Assembly (NCBI GenBank): GCA_017301995.1
Contig: JAFLEH010000005.1
Location: 173,181-237,180 of the forward strand
Direction of reading: 5' to 3'
Length of the DNA: 64,000 nucleotides
Source of the DNA: Verrucomicrobiota bacterium
Lineage (GTDB): Bacteria > Verrucomicrobiota > Verrucomicrobiia > Verrucomicrobiales > Akkermansiaceae
Part shown: positions 31,585 through 39,951 of the stretch, piece by piece
Layout: each line of letters starts with the position of its first letter
Numbering within the stretch: position 1 is the stretch's first letter
Position numbers and translations under genes: made by a program
The notes under the pieces: generated by a model
What the model saw: only the letters and a program-made list of their open reading frames with translations
Database searches by the model: none
Told to the model about the DNA's origin: nothing

Positions 31585-31613
31585 TTGACAGCGCTGGGGT
31601 AGGTCCCTAGAGT
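31585..31613 (+). promoter_or_regulatory. rplM-rpsI promoter
   Basis: TTGACA (31585-31590), 17-bp spacer, TAGAGT (31608-31613). The leader to rplM ATG 31677 is about 57 bases. Confidence 0.75.
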
Positions 31614-31676
31614 GCGCGCCCCTTCGCCACGCGGCAGCAAAACGGCCCGCCGCCCGAAGCCTCCAACCTCAAGCAC

Positions 31677-32108
31677 ATGAAGACATTTTCCGCCAAGCCG
31701 CACGAAGTCGAGCGCAAATGGTACGTGATCGACGCCAAGGACAAGGTCCTGGGCCAGGTCGCCGTGGAAGCAGCGCGCCTGCTTCGCGGCAAGAACAAGC
31801 CGATTTTCACCACCCACGTTGACACCGGCGATTTCGTCGTGGTGATCAATGCCGACCAGGTCGTGCTGACTGGCAACAAGGAGCAGGCGAAAATCTACAC
31901 CCGTTTCTCCGGCTACGTTGGTGGCAAGAAGGTGGAAACCCCGCGCCAAGTGCGCGAGCGCCGTCCGGTGCTGCTGGTGGAGCGCGCCGTCTGGGGCATG
32001 CTGCCGAAGACCCGTCTGGGCCGCAGCCAATACACCAAGCTCAAGGTTTATGCCGGTGAGAGCCACCCGCACGAGGCGCAGCAGCCCGCCGTTTACGAAA
32101 TCAAGTAA
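31677..32108 (+). CDS. rplM: 50S ribosomal protein L13
   Basis: 143 residues, usual length. Landmarks: [68 protein letters not shown]. It is an early-assembling 23S rRNA-binding protein. Followed by rpsI 15 bases later, the standard bacterial pair. Start ATG is fixed by the conserved [20 protein letters not shown]. Confidence 0.98.
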   Translation: MKTFSAKPHEVERKWYVIDAKDKVLGQVAVEAARLLRGKNKPIFTTHVDTGDFVVVINADQVVLTGNKEQAKIYTRFSGYVGGKKVETPRQVRERRPVLLVERAVWGMLPKTRLGRSQYTKLKVYAGESHPHEAQQPAVYEIK

Positions 32109-32123
32109 CCCCCATTTTTCCAC

Positions 32124-32519
32124 ATGACCGCAACCACCATTAACAGCGCTACCGGCCGCCGCAAAAACGCGGTTGCCCGGGTTTGGATGACCGAAGGCAC
32201 CGGCCAGATCATCATCAACGGACGGGATTTCGAGGAATACCTCCCCACCGCCGAACTCCAGAACAGCATGCTCGCTCCGTTCCAGGCGCTGGCCCAGATG
32301 AACAAGTTCGACCTCAATGTGGTCGCAAAAGGCGGTGGCATTCACGGCCAGGCGATCGCCATCCGCCACGCCATCAGCCGCGCGCTGACCCAGGTGGACC
32401 CGGAAAACCGCAAGGTCATCAAGCCGCTCGGCTTCCTCACCCGCGACCCGCGGATGAAGGAACGCAAAAAGTCCGGCCGCCCCGGCGCCCGCAAGCGCTT
32501 CCAGTTCTCCAAACGCTGA
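32124..32519 (+). CDS. rpsI: 30S ribosomal protein S9
   Basis: 131 residues. Landmarks: GRRKNAVARVWMTEGTGQIIINGRDFEEYL, VVAKGGGIHGQAIAIRHAISRAL and the conserved C-terminal RPGARKRFQFSKR, whose tail reaches the tRNA anticodon in the P site. It forms an operon with rplM and is followed by a strong terminator. Confidence 0.98.
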   Translation: MTATTINSATGRRKNAVARVWMTEGTGQIIINGRDFEEYLPTAELQNSMLAPFQALAQMNKFDLNVVAKGGGIHGQAIAIRHAISRALTQVDPENRKVIKPLGFLTRDPRMKERKKSGRPGARKRFQFSKR

Positions 32520-32556
32520 TCGCCCCGCGCGGTTCGCGATTCGCGAATTCTCCAAG

Positions 32557-32587
32557 ACACCGCTCCGGAATCGGGGCGGTGTTTTTT
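32557..32587 (+). terminator. Terminator of rplM-rpsI
   Basis: An 11-bp stem (32557-32567 with 32572-32582, one T-G pair), GAAT loop, then TTTTT. Strong intrinsic terminator 38 bases after rpsI. Confidence 0.92.
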
Positions 32588-32681
32588 GTTGGGAAGACCA
32601 CCCGCTCCCAGGCGCCCCGGCAGGAATTTGACCCGAAATCGGAATTTGGAAGGACCAGCGCGATCAGGTTCTTCCACGGAG

Positions 32682-32774
32682 GAACTGAGAACCACTGATT
32701 TCACTGATAAGATGTTTGAGAAGGGGCATGAAATCATATTCATCCATCAGTGGCCTCAGTGATTCTCAGTGCTT
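32682..32774. repeat. Imperfect inverted repeat, ACTGAT/ATCAGT type
   Basis: Left arm 32682-32714 and right arm 32741-32774 are imperfectly complementary (TCAGTG.. spaced twice, TTCTCAGT). Each arm holds tandem CACTGAT-like units. The structure resembles short palindromic interspersed repeats in some bacterial genomes. Apart from this and the downstream promoter, 32588-32919 shows nothing gene-like. Confidence 0.55.
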
Positions 32775-32878
32775 CAGTGGGAAACCGGGTGCCCGAACGA
32801 TCATGGGTTTTGGGCTTCGGGCTTAGCTGTTTTCTCCGTCGCAAACTGTCCCGGTTCGCTTGCGACCCACCGCCCCGC

Positions 32879-32907
32879 TTGACAGGGGAGGCCGCAGCCG
32901 CTAGCCG
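32879..32907 (+). promoter_or_regulatory. Promoter of the acyltransferase-PAP2 pair
   Basis: TTGACA (32879-32884), 17-bp spacer, TAGCCG (32902-32907), only 12 bases before ATG 32920, so the leader is very short or absent. Confidence 0.55.
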
Positions 32908-32919
32908 TATGCACGCCGC

Positions 32920-34122
32920 ATGCAGAACATCGTGATCGACAAACCCTATCAGTTCATCCCGCCGCGGGTGAGCCGGTTCTGGCTGTGGGTCGCACGGTGC
33001 ATGGTGGGGCGGCAGTTGCTGCAAGACTTCGGGGTGCGGGCGGTCGAGTGCCGGGGCGAGGAAAGGCTGCGCGAATCGCTGGCTGCCGGGCGCGGGGTGA
33101 TGCTGGTGGGCAACCACTGCCGGCCGTGCGATCCGCTGGTGCTGGATTCGCTGGCGCGGGCGGTGGACCGGCCGTTTCACACCATCGCCAGTTGGCATCT
33201 TTTCATGGAAAGCGGGATGAAACGGTTCCTTCTGCCGCGGGTCGGCGCGTTCAGCGTCTATCGCGAGGGCATGGACCGCGAATCGCTGAAATGCGCGGTT
33301 CAGACCATGGTGGACGGCGCGCGCCCGCTGGTGATCTTCGCGGAGGGTTTCATCACCCGGTCAAATGACCGGATGGTGCCATTCATGGAGGGACCGGCGT
33401 TCATGGCCCGCACGGCGGCGAAACAGCGCGCCGATGGCAAAGTGATGGTTCATCCGGTGTTCACCCGCTACTTTTTCGAGGGCGATCTGGCGACAACGGT
33501 CGAACCGGTGCTCGCGGAGATCGAGAACCGCCTGTCGTGGCAGCCGCAGACCGGGCGCGTGTTGTTGGATCGGATCGGCAGGGTGGGGGTGGCGCTTCTC
33601 GCGCTCAAGGAAATCGAGTTTCTGGGATCGCCCCAGCAGGGGACGGTTGGCCAGCGGCTGCAGCGGCTGATCGATCATCTGTTGGATCCGTTGGAAAGCG
33701 AGTGGTGCGCGGGCAGAAACGACGGCGACCCGATGGCGCGGGTGAAGCGCCTTCGCGCGGCGATCCTGCCGGATCTGGTGGGAAATGATCTCGCCGAGTC
33801 CGAGCGCGCCCGCCGCTGGCGGCAGCTTGCCGAACTCTATCTGGTGCAGCAGCTCTGGTGCTATCCGGGGGACTACATCGCGGAGCCGACGGTCGAGCGC
33901 GTGTTGGAAACGGTGGAGCGGTTTGAGGAGGATCTAACGGACGTGGCCCGCGCGCATCCGCCGCTGCGGGCGGTGATTGCAGTGGGCGAGGGGATCGAGG
34001 TGGGAGGAGCGAGGGAACGGGGCCGGGCGGAGGACCCGGTGACGGTGGAACTTCGGAACCGCATGGAGAGAATGTTGGAGGAATCGAAATCCCAGCGGAA
34101 GGTGGCGCAGCATGGTTTCTGA
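32920..34122 (+). CDS. PlsC-like acyltransferase
   Basis: 400 residues. An HX4D acyltransferase motif is present (GNHCRPCDP, H66 and D71), then YREGMDRESL and FAEGFITR near 140-150 in place of the usual FPEGTR. These match glycerophosphate/lysophosphatidate acyltransferases, but the chain is longer than PlsC (~245): the C-terminal ~180 residues are helical (RARRWRQLAELYLVQQLWCY) and unassigned. It probably acylates a membrane lipid at the inner membrane. The downstream PAP2-like gene overlaps its end by 11 bases. Confidence 0.8.
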   Translation: MQNIVIDKPYQFIPPRVSRFWLWVARCMVGRQLLQDFGVRAVECRGEERLRESLAAGRGVMLVGNHCRPCDPLVLDSLARAVDRPFHTIASWHLFMESGMKRFLLPRVGAFSVYREGMDRESLKCAVQTMVDGARPLVIFAEGFITRSNDRMVPFMEGPAFMARTAAKQRADGKVMVHPVFTRYFFEGDLATTVEPVLAEIENRLSWQPQTGRVLLDRIGRVGVALLALKEIEFLGSPQQGTVGQRLQRLIDHLLDPLESEWCAGRNDGDPMARVKRLRAAILPDLVGNDLAESERARRWRQLAELYLVQQLWCYPGDYIAEPTVERVLETVERFEEDLTDVARAHPPLRAVIAVGEGIEVGGARERGRAEDPVTVELRNRMERMLEESKSQRKVAQHGF

Positions 34123-34792
34123 AACGCTGGCGACCGCACTTTCCGGATGGTCCGGCCCCGGTTGGGGTGCGGTGGGATTGCGGGTGGCGGTGATCGGCCT
34201 GGCGCTGGTGATTTGGTTCCGCACCCAGCGCTGGCTGGGCGCGCGGAGCGGTGGCGGGGACGCCATCGAGGATGGGGTTCACCGTCTAACCGCCCGATGG
34301 CACGCGTGGTTTCACACCCATCCCGCGGCGGCCGACCGGGCATTGGTGGTTAGCTCGCTGGGGATCGACTTGTTGGGCCTGTTTCTGATCCTCGCATCGG
34401 TGTTAGGTCCCACGTTCGCGCCGTTTCTGGGGGTATTGATCGTTTTCAGCATGCGGCAGATCTGCCAGGCTCTTTGCCCATTGCCGCCGCCTCCCGGCAT
34501 GATCTGGCGCGATCCCGGGTTCCCGACGCTGTTGGTGACCTACGGCGTGGGCAACGATCTGTTCTTTTCCGGGCACACCGCGCTGGCGGTGTTGGGAGCC
34601 ATCGAGGTCTGCCATCTCGCACCCGGGTGGTTGGGCGCGCTGGCGGTTTTGTTAGCCGCGGGCGAGGTGATGATCGTGCTGGTGCTGCGTGCGCATTACA
34701 CGCTCGACGTGGTGGCCGGAGCGTTTGCCGCATGGTTCGCCGCGGACATCGCCGGACGCGTCGCCCCGTGGGTGGACGCGTGGCTCAAGTGA
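34112..34792 (+). CDS. PAP2 / sphingomyelin-synthase-like membrane phosphatase or transferase
   Basis: 226 residues, about five hydrophobic segments. DLFFSGHTALAVLGA (H155) and VLRAHYTLDVVAG (H195, D199) form the split His-His-Asp catalytic set of the PAP2_C/sphingomyelin-synthase-like subfamily (SGHT ... HYTxD). The enzyme would hydrolyse or transfer a lipid phosphate or headgroup. The start overlaps the acyltransferase gene, indicating one lipid-synthesis unit. Which headgroup is handled cannot be read from the sequence. Confidence 0.75.
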   Translation: MVSETLATALSGWSGPGWGAVGLRVAVIGLALVIWFRTQRWLGARSGGGDAIEDGVHRLTARWHAWFHTHPAAADRALVVSSLGIDLLGLFLILASVLGPTFAPFLGVLIVFSMRQICQALCPLPPPPGMIWRDPGFPTLLVTYGVGNDLFFSGHTALAVLGAIEVCHLAPGWLGALAVLLAAGEVMIVLVLRAHYTLDVVAGAFAAWFAADIAGRVAPWVDAWLK

Positions 34793-34800
34793 CGGTTGGA

Positions 34801-36780
34801 TCACTCGACGTCAAAGGAGAAAAGCGTCACCGAGCACGGCTTCAGCGCGAGCTTTCCGGTGGGAGCGGTTAGGGCACTCTCTGTGATCCTGATCTTGTCG
34901 GGTGACGCATCCGGGTCGTTGAAAGCCATCGGATCATCGCAGGCGATTTCCCAGCGGGTGCCGGTGCCTTTGAGCTTGGCGCCGCCAACCGCGAGCGGCA
35001 CCTCCACGGGGGTTAGGGCGGGGTTGGTCACGGCGATGGTGAGTTTCTTGCGGTCATCCGACCACATTGCCTGGGCGTCGATGGAACCCGTGGTGACGGT
35101 GGTCGCCGGAATCCGCCCGAACTGTTTGCGATAGAGTTTCAGGACCAGTCCGGTGGTCTCAAGCGCGGCGTTTCTGCGGCTTGCCTTGATCGCGCCGATC
35201 ACGTTGACGGTTTGCGCGTAGAATGCCGATCCGACGATGTCGCTCTGGCGGGCGAACTCGTGCAGTCCGGCGGCGATGCCGAGCGCGTCCTTCATGAAAT
35301 AGCGGGTGCCGAGTTCGCCAAACGCGTGCGGGCCATACCAGTAGTTCCACTCGGTCATTGCGATCCGGATGTCCTTGCCGTTGAGCTGCGGGATCTCGGT
35401 GCGCGCCTTGCGATGAAACTCAGCCTTCTGGCGGATGCGGTCGGGAATCTGCCGCATGTGCTCGGCAAGGTCGGGCTTTTCCTGGCAATAGAAATGTTCT
35501 GCGATGAAATGCATGTGGTCCGAGCACCCTTTCAGCAGGCCGGCGCTCCATCCGTTGCCCATGTCTCCGGACGCGATGCAGATGATGTTTGGATCCACCT
35601 CGCGCATCTTGTCCACCACCCAGTTCTGTTTGATCACATAGTGTTCGAGCTGCATGTGGCCGAGTTGCCATTTTCCCCACATTTCATTGCCGATTCCCCA
35701 ATAGCGCACCGCGAACGGCGCCGCTGATCCGTTAGAGGCGCGGCGGCCGCCCCACAGGCTGTCGGCGGGGCCGTTGCAGTATTGGAGTTGGTCGGCGGCC
35801 GAGTGGGCGTCGCCGAACCCGGTGTTGACGGTGATCCACGGCTCGGTCTGGAGAATCCGGCAGAAACGGATGAACTCGTGCATCCCGAAGTCGTTGTGCT
35901 CCACGCCCGTCCACGCCGGGTTGGTGCGCGGCGGACGCCGGTCGCGATCGCCGATGCCATCGCGCCAATCGTAGCCGCTCACGAAGTTTCCACCCGGCCA
36001 GCGATAGATCGGGGCCTGCAAATCCTTGAGCAGGGCCAGGCTGTCCGCGCGCATGCCTTCCACGTTGTCGGCGGGCATCAGCGAAGCGGTGCCGACCGCG
36101 ACCGGAGCGCCGGAAACGCGGATTTCGATAGATGCCTTGTCGGTGGTGGCTCCGGCTTTGAAACGGAACTCCCGTTTGGCGTATTCGCCGCCGATTTCCT
36201 CGATCCGGAGGCGCTGGCGGGCGGTGTCTCCCTCACCCCATACCAGCGAGATCTCCACGGTGGCGGTACCCGGACCGGCGGATTTCAGCCAGATGTAGCC
36301 GGGATATTCATTGCCCTCGGTCAGTCCAAGATCCAACTGGCGAATACCGGATCCCGGCTGGACCACCGGCGAGTGCTTGCCGACGAACGGCTTGTCCGCG
36401 CTCATGGCAACGGTGTCGGGGGCGCCGATGATCTGCCAAGGCGAGGCGCCGACGACCGGATAGGGCGTGTCCTCCAATTTCCGATAGGGATGGTAGTCCG
36501 CGGTCACCGGGAAGTAGAACTTCCGATCCTCCAACATTTCCGCCCAGATGCCGCCATAGATGCACCGGCCGAGGTGTTCGATGAACTGGCTGTAGATTTC
36601 AGGGGCCATCGGCGCACCGGTTTTCGCGGCGTCCACGGTGATCGTGGGAGCGGGTTGGGCATCCGGCGCGGCGGTTGCTGGAGACAACGTGGCGTCGGCC
36701 AACAAGCCGGCGGCTAACAGCGGCGCGGACGCCAGACCGCAGGCGGAACGGAAAAGGGGCGATTGGGATCTCATGGGCAT
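34801..36780 (-). CDS. GH51-type alpha-L-arabinofuranosidase, secreted
   Basis: 659 residues from ATG 36780 (ATG 36774 is equally possible; longer upstream reading is not coding). Signal peptide LFRSACGLASAPLLAAGLLADATLSPATA. The enzyme core begins ITVDAAKTGAPMAPEIYSQFIEHLGRCIYGGIW. The acid/base Glu is in GIGNEMWGKWQ (~366) and the nucleophile in MTEWNYWYG (~476), the GH51 pair. It removes arabinose side chains from arabinoxylan, arabinan or related glycans. It diverges from a large secreted metallopeptidase gene with a shared palindromic operator between them. Confidence 0.9.
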   Translation of the reverse strand: MPMRSQSPLFRSACGLASAPLLAAGLLADATLSPATAAPDAQPAPTITVDAAKTGAPMAPEIYSQFIEHLGRCIYGGIWAEMLEDRKFYFPVTADYHPYRKLEDTPYPVVGASPWQIIGAPDTVAMSADKPFVGKHSPVVQPGSGIRQLDLGLTEGNEYPGYIWLKSAGPGTATVEISLVWGEGDTARQRLRIEEIGGEYAKREFRFKAGATTDKASIEIRVSGAPVAVGTASLMPADNVEGMRADSLALLKDLQAPIYRWPGGNFVSGYDWRDGIGDRDRRPPRTNPAWTGVEHNDFGMHEFIRFCRILQTEPWITVNTGFGDAHSAADQLQYCNGPADSLWGGRRASNGSAAPFAVRYWGIGNEMWGKWQLGHMQLEHYVIKQNWVVDKMREVDPNIICIASGDMGNGWSAGLLKGCSDHMHFIAEHFYCQEKPDLAEHMRQIPDRIRQKAEFHRKARTEIPQLNGKDIRIAMTEWNYWYGPHAFGELGTRYFMKDALGIAAGLHEFARQSDIVGSAFYAQTVNVIGAIKASRRNAALETTGLVLKLYRKQFGRIPATTVTTGSIDAQAMWSDDRKKLTIAVTNPALTPVEVPLAVGGAKLKGTGTRWEIACDDPMAFNDPDASPDKIRITESALTAPTGKLALKPCSVTLFSFDVE

Positions 36781-36860
36781 TCTGGGTGGCTTTGACGAAA
36801 GACCTACGCGCGCCGCGGTCGCCGGTTTTCGGATTTCCGGAGTTTGGCGGGGCTTTTTGA

Positions 36861-36873
36861 TGTGACCGTCATA
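36861..36873. promoter_or_regulatory. Palindromic operator site, copy 1 (TGTGAC-C-GTCATA)
   Basis: 13-bp site in the 196-bp divergent region between the GH51 and metallopeptidase genes, about 80 bp from the first and 104 bp from the second. The 18-bp stretch 36857-36874 matches 56518-56535 at 17 positions. Confidence 0.65.
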
Positions 36874-36976
36874 TTGCCGGTTTTCCGATGCTGGAGTTAT
36901 GAGGTAACGCGGTGTGCGCGCCGTACCATCATTTGAAAGATCCGAACGAACCCGCACGTAGGGCCGTCCATTCGTT

Positions 36977-39934
36977 ATGTCGATAAGCCACCCACGACGT
37001 TCGGTCCGCATGTTGATCGCGGGTGCCGGATACTTTCTGATAGCCGCAGGATTCTGTCCGGCGGCTTCTGTCTATCCGCTTTCGCCGCGGGCGGTTGCCG
37101 CCGGTGTGACGGATGAGTTGTCCGGAGCTTCGGGAGTCGCGCGGTGGGAGGAACGGATGGCATCCGAGCTTGGCGGAATGGAAGGGACGAAAATCGCGAA
37201 TGGCAAGGCCGGCGGCCAGTTGAAAGCGGGTGGGTCCGCACGGTTTGGTGTGACCTTTCCGGACGCGGGATTGGATCTGGATTTCGGATTCCGGGACTTC
37301 GTGGATGTGGACCTGCAACTGCCCGCCGGATTCGCCGGCAAGGTGACGTTGGAGTTCTCCGCGGAAGCCCCGAAGGGTGGGGAGCCTCTATCCGGAATCT
37401 CATTTCCACCGGCATCCTTGATAGCGGACGGAGCCATGCACCGGTATCGCTTGGACGTCGGCCTTGTGCCCCGGTGGCGCGGTTTTCTAACACGGATGGC
37501 GTTGGTGGTGGAGTCGGGTGGATCGCGGGCGGGGACGGTGGCGGTCGGGCGGGTCAATGTGGGAGACCGTCCCGGAGACACGGTCGAACCGAATCTCCAA
37601 CTGAATCTCAAGCCGGGAATGAAGATCGGGGAACTGCGGAAGGTCGAATCGAAACACGGATGCATTTGGTGGCACCCGTCGCACGAGAAAGAAGGATTCG
37701 ATCCGGCGGTGATGCCGCGCCGGGCGTTGCGCATGTTGGAGGAAACGTGGCAGACCGCGGTGAATCTGCTAGGTTATAGGGATCCCTGCCTGGGTGAGAA
37801 TCCGGCGTCCACCCGCCGGCGCAAGATCAACCACATCACTTGGCACGGCGGCTTCTGGATGAGTGGCGGCGATCCCCCGCATTTCAATGTTTCCGAGGGC
37901 GGACTGCGAGACGAAGGTTGGGGCAATCCGGTACCACACGAGTTTTCCCACACGGTGCAGGCCGGGCAGCTCGATTTCCTCAACGGATGCCATTGGGAGT
38001 CCCACGCCAATTATCTGCGATGCCGGCGGAACCAGCATTTCGGGGAATACACGGGCAGAGATGCGGTCGATTTCGGCGTTTTGTTACGGAGCAACTATTT
38101 CCAGGATCACCCGCGGTTGATTTATGCCGACTACCGTCCGTATTTCTATCTGGACAGCGATCCTGATGGATTGGGGCTTCCCGAAGGGATGTCGGGCAAA
38201 CTGTGGCGAACCGGGAAACGGGACGAATATCTGTGGGAGCGGCTTGCCAAACTGCTGCCTGCGGGTGTGGGATTGGATCAGGTGGCGGCGGGGATGGCGA
38301 GGTCGTGGGTGACGTTTGACTTCCCCGGCGGCGAGTACTTTAGGGATACGCACTTTGGCGCGGACGAAGCGGGGAGGATCCGCTGGTTCCGATATATGGC
38401 TCCGCTGGAGCCGGTGGCGGACCGACCGGGTGTGTATGCCGTTCCTCTGGCAAAGGCGCCGATGAAATTCGGATGGTGCGTGCACGAACTGAAGGCATCC
38501 GGTCCTGTGGTGGAGGCGAATCTAACTGGGATCGAGGTTGCGACGGGAGCCGATTGGCGGTGGGGTTTCGTTGCCTTGCGCGACGGCGGACCACCTGTTT
38601 CCAGCGCCATTTTCAAACCCGGTCCCGGACGTTTCGACGTCCCGCCAGGAGCAGGAAAGCTTGTTATCTTTGTCGTAGCCACTCCAAACGATCCCGGCTT
38701 GCACTATCCGCGCCCCACTCCCGACACCGCGATGGATCGGCATCCGGAGCACCGGAGGTATCCTTATGAAATCTCCCTGCGCAACGCCGCCCCGGCGGAA
38801 CGGATCTATCCGGCCAACGCGGGAGATGGCGAGCCTCATGCCAACGGCGGCGGGTTCGTGGCGCGCACCGCGACGGTGGCGCCGGAAGCGTACATCTCGC
38901 GGTACGCGCGGGTGCTGGACCACGCGAAGGTCCTAGGAAATGCTCGGGTGCTGGATCGGGCCGTGGTGCGCGATGGCGCTACGGTTAGGGATCGGGCGAT
39001 CATTTCGGGGAATGCGGTCGTTTCCGGTGAGGCGGTGGTGTCGGGGGATGCACGGGTTCGCAATCACGCGGTCGTATCCGGTAGGGCGCGGGTTCTCGAC
39101 CGCGCGCGGATCGCCGATCTTGCGGAACTTGGGGAAGGTCAGGAACTCTCGGGGGATGCCTGGTGCCGCGGTGTTTCGGCACCTATCGGAAATGCGAAAG
39201 CGGGCGGATTCGCCATCCTCGACGGGGATTACGCGATGGATTTCACGGTGAACGATGGCGTCCATTTCCATCATATTCCTTGGGGCGGATGGTATTTCGA
39301 GGAGTTCGCGGCGAAACTGACGAAACCGCGCGGATTGGTGGCAGCCTATCCGTTCGACGAGACCACGGGTGGTCAGGCGCTCGATCGGTTCGGCGCATTG
39401 CATGCGGTGGTGAGAGGCAAGGTGGTCCGGTCCGCCGGCGCGATCCGGCTGGATGGTGCCGGGCAATATGTGGTGATCGATCCATCGGTGGTGGATTCGC
39501 CTGGGGCGACATGGACGATGGTGGTGCGCCGAATCCGTGGCGGCGGGCAGCCGGTGTTTTCCGTTAGCAATCCGTCGGGCGAATCGGTTTTGATGGGAAT
39601 CAGCGGGCGCGGGGAGCCCACCGTGATGTTGAATGGCGAGGGGAGCACTTCCACCGTGATTCGTTCGAATTCCAGAGTCGGAGAAGAAAACGATGTTATG
39701 TTAGGTTTGCGGATGGATGGAAAGCGGGCGGATTTGTTTGTGGATGGCAAGCCCGCCGGATCCGCGGACTGGGGGCTGAGCCCGTCCTCGATATACCGGG
39801 ATCCCGCTGCGGGAAATGGAACGCGCGTATTCCTCGGAATCGACCCGCGCGGGGTGGGTGGAGGACTCGAGATCTCGGATTTCGCGGCCTACAACATCGC
39901 GCTGGATGATGGCGGAATGGCCCGGCGGCCGTGA
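36977..39934 (+). CDS. Large secreted Svx-like metallopeptidase with beta-helix and LamG-like regions
   Basis: 985 residues. Signal peptide (RMLIAGAGYFLIAAGFCPAAS), a jelly-roll-like N-terminal part (~40-200), then the zinc metallopeptidase region with HEFSH (321-325) and a likely third ligand E341 in CHWESHANYL, as in the Svx/AvrXca-type secreted proteins. A 100-residue left-handed beta-helix of hexapeptide units follows at ~625-727 (ARVLDHAKVLGNARVLDRAVV...). A LamG/concanavalin-like end domain (GLVAAYPFDETTGGQALDRF) completes it. It may process cell-wall or plant/algal glycoproteins. Next to GH51, a glycoprotein or polysaccharide target is inferred. Confidence 0.7.
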   Translation: MSISHPRRSVRMLIAGAGYFLIAAGFCPAASVYPLSPRAVAAGVTDELSGASGVARWEERMASELGGMEGTKIANGKAGGQLKAGGSARFGVTFPDAGLDLDFGFRDFVDVDLQLPAGFAGKVTLEFSAEAPKGGEPLSGISFPPASLIADGAMHRYRLDVGLVPRWRGFLTRMALVVESGGSRAGTVAVGRVNVGDRPGDTVEPNLQLNLKPGMKIGELRKVESKHGCIWWHPSHEKEGFDPAVMPRRALRMLEETWQTAVNLLGYRDPCLGENPASTRRRKINHITWHGGFWMSGGDPPHFNVSEGGLRDEGWGNPVPHEFSHTVQAGQLDFLNGCHWESHANYLRCRRNQHFGEYTGRDAVDFGVLLRSNYFQDHPRLIYADYRPYFYLDSDPDGLGLPEGMSGKLWRTGKRDEYLWERLAKLLPAGVGLDQVAAGMARSWVTFDFPGGEYFRDTHFGADEAGRIRWFRYMAPLEPVADRPGVYAVPLAKAPMKFGWCVHELKASGPVVEANLTGIEVATGADWRWGFVALRDGGPPVSSAIFKPGPGRFDVPPGAGKLVIFVVATPNDPGLHYPRPTPDTAMDRHPEHRRYPYEISLRNAAPAERIYPANAGDGEPHANGGGFVARTATVAPEAYISRYARVLDHAKVLGNARVLDRAVVRDGATVRDRAIISGNAVVSGEAVVSGDARVRNHAVVSGRARVLDRARIADLAELGEGQELSGDAWCRGVSAPIGNAKAGGFAILDGDYAMDFTVNDGVHFHHIPWGGWYFEEFAAKLTKPRGLVAAYPFDETTGGQALDRFGALHAVVRGKVVRSAGAIRLDGAGQYVVIDPSVVDSPGATWTMVVRRIRGGGQPVFSVSNPSGESVLMGISGRGEPTVMLNGEGSTSTVIRSNSRVGEENDVMLGLRMDGKRADLFVDGKPAGSADWGLSPSSIYRDPAAGNGTRVFLGIDPRGVGGGLEISDFAAYNIALDDGGMARRP

Positions 39935-39951
39935 TCCGGCATCCGGGTTAC

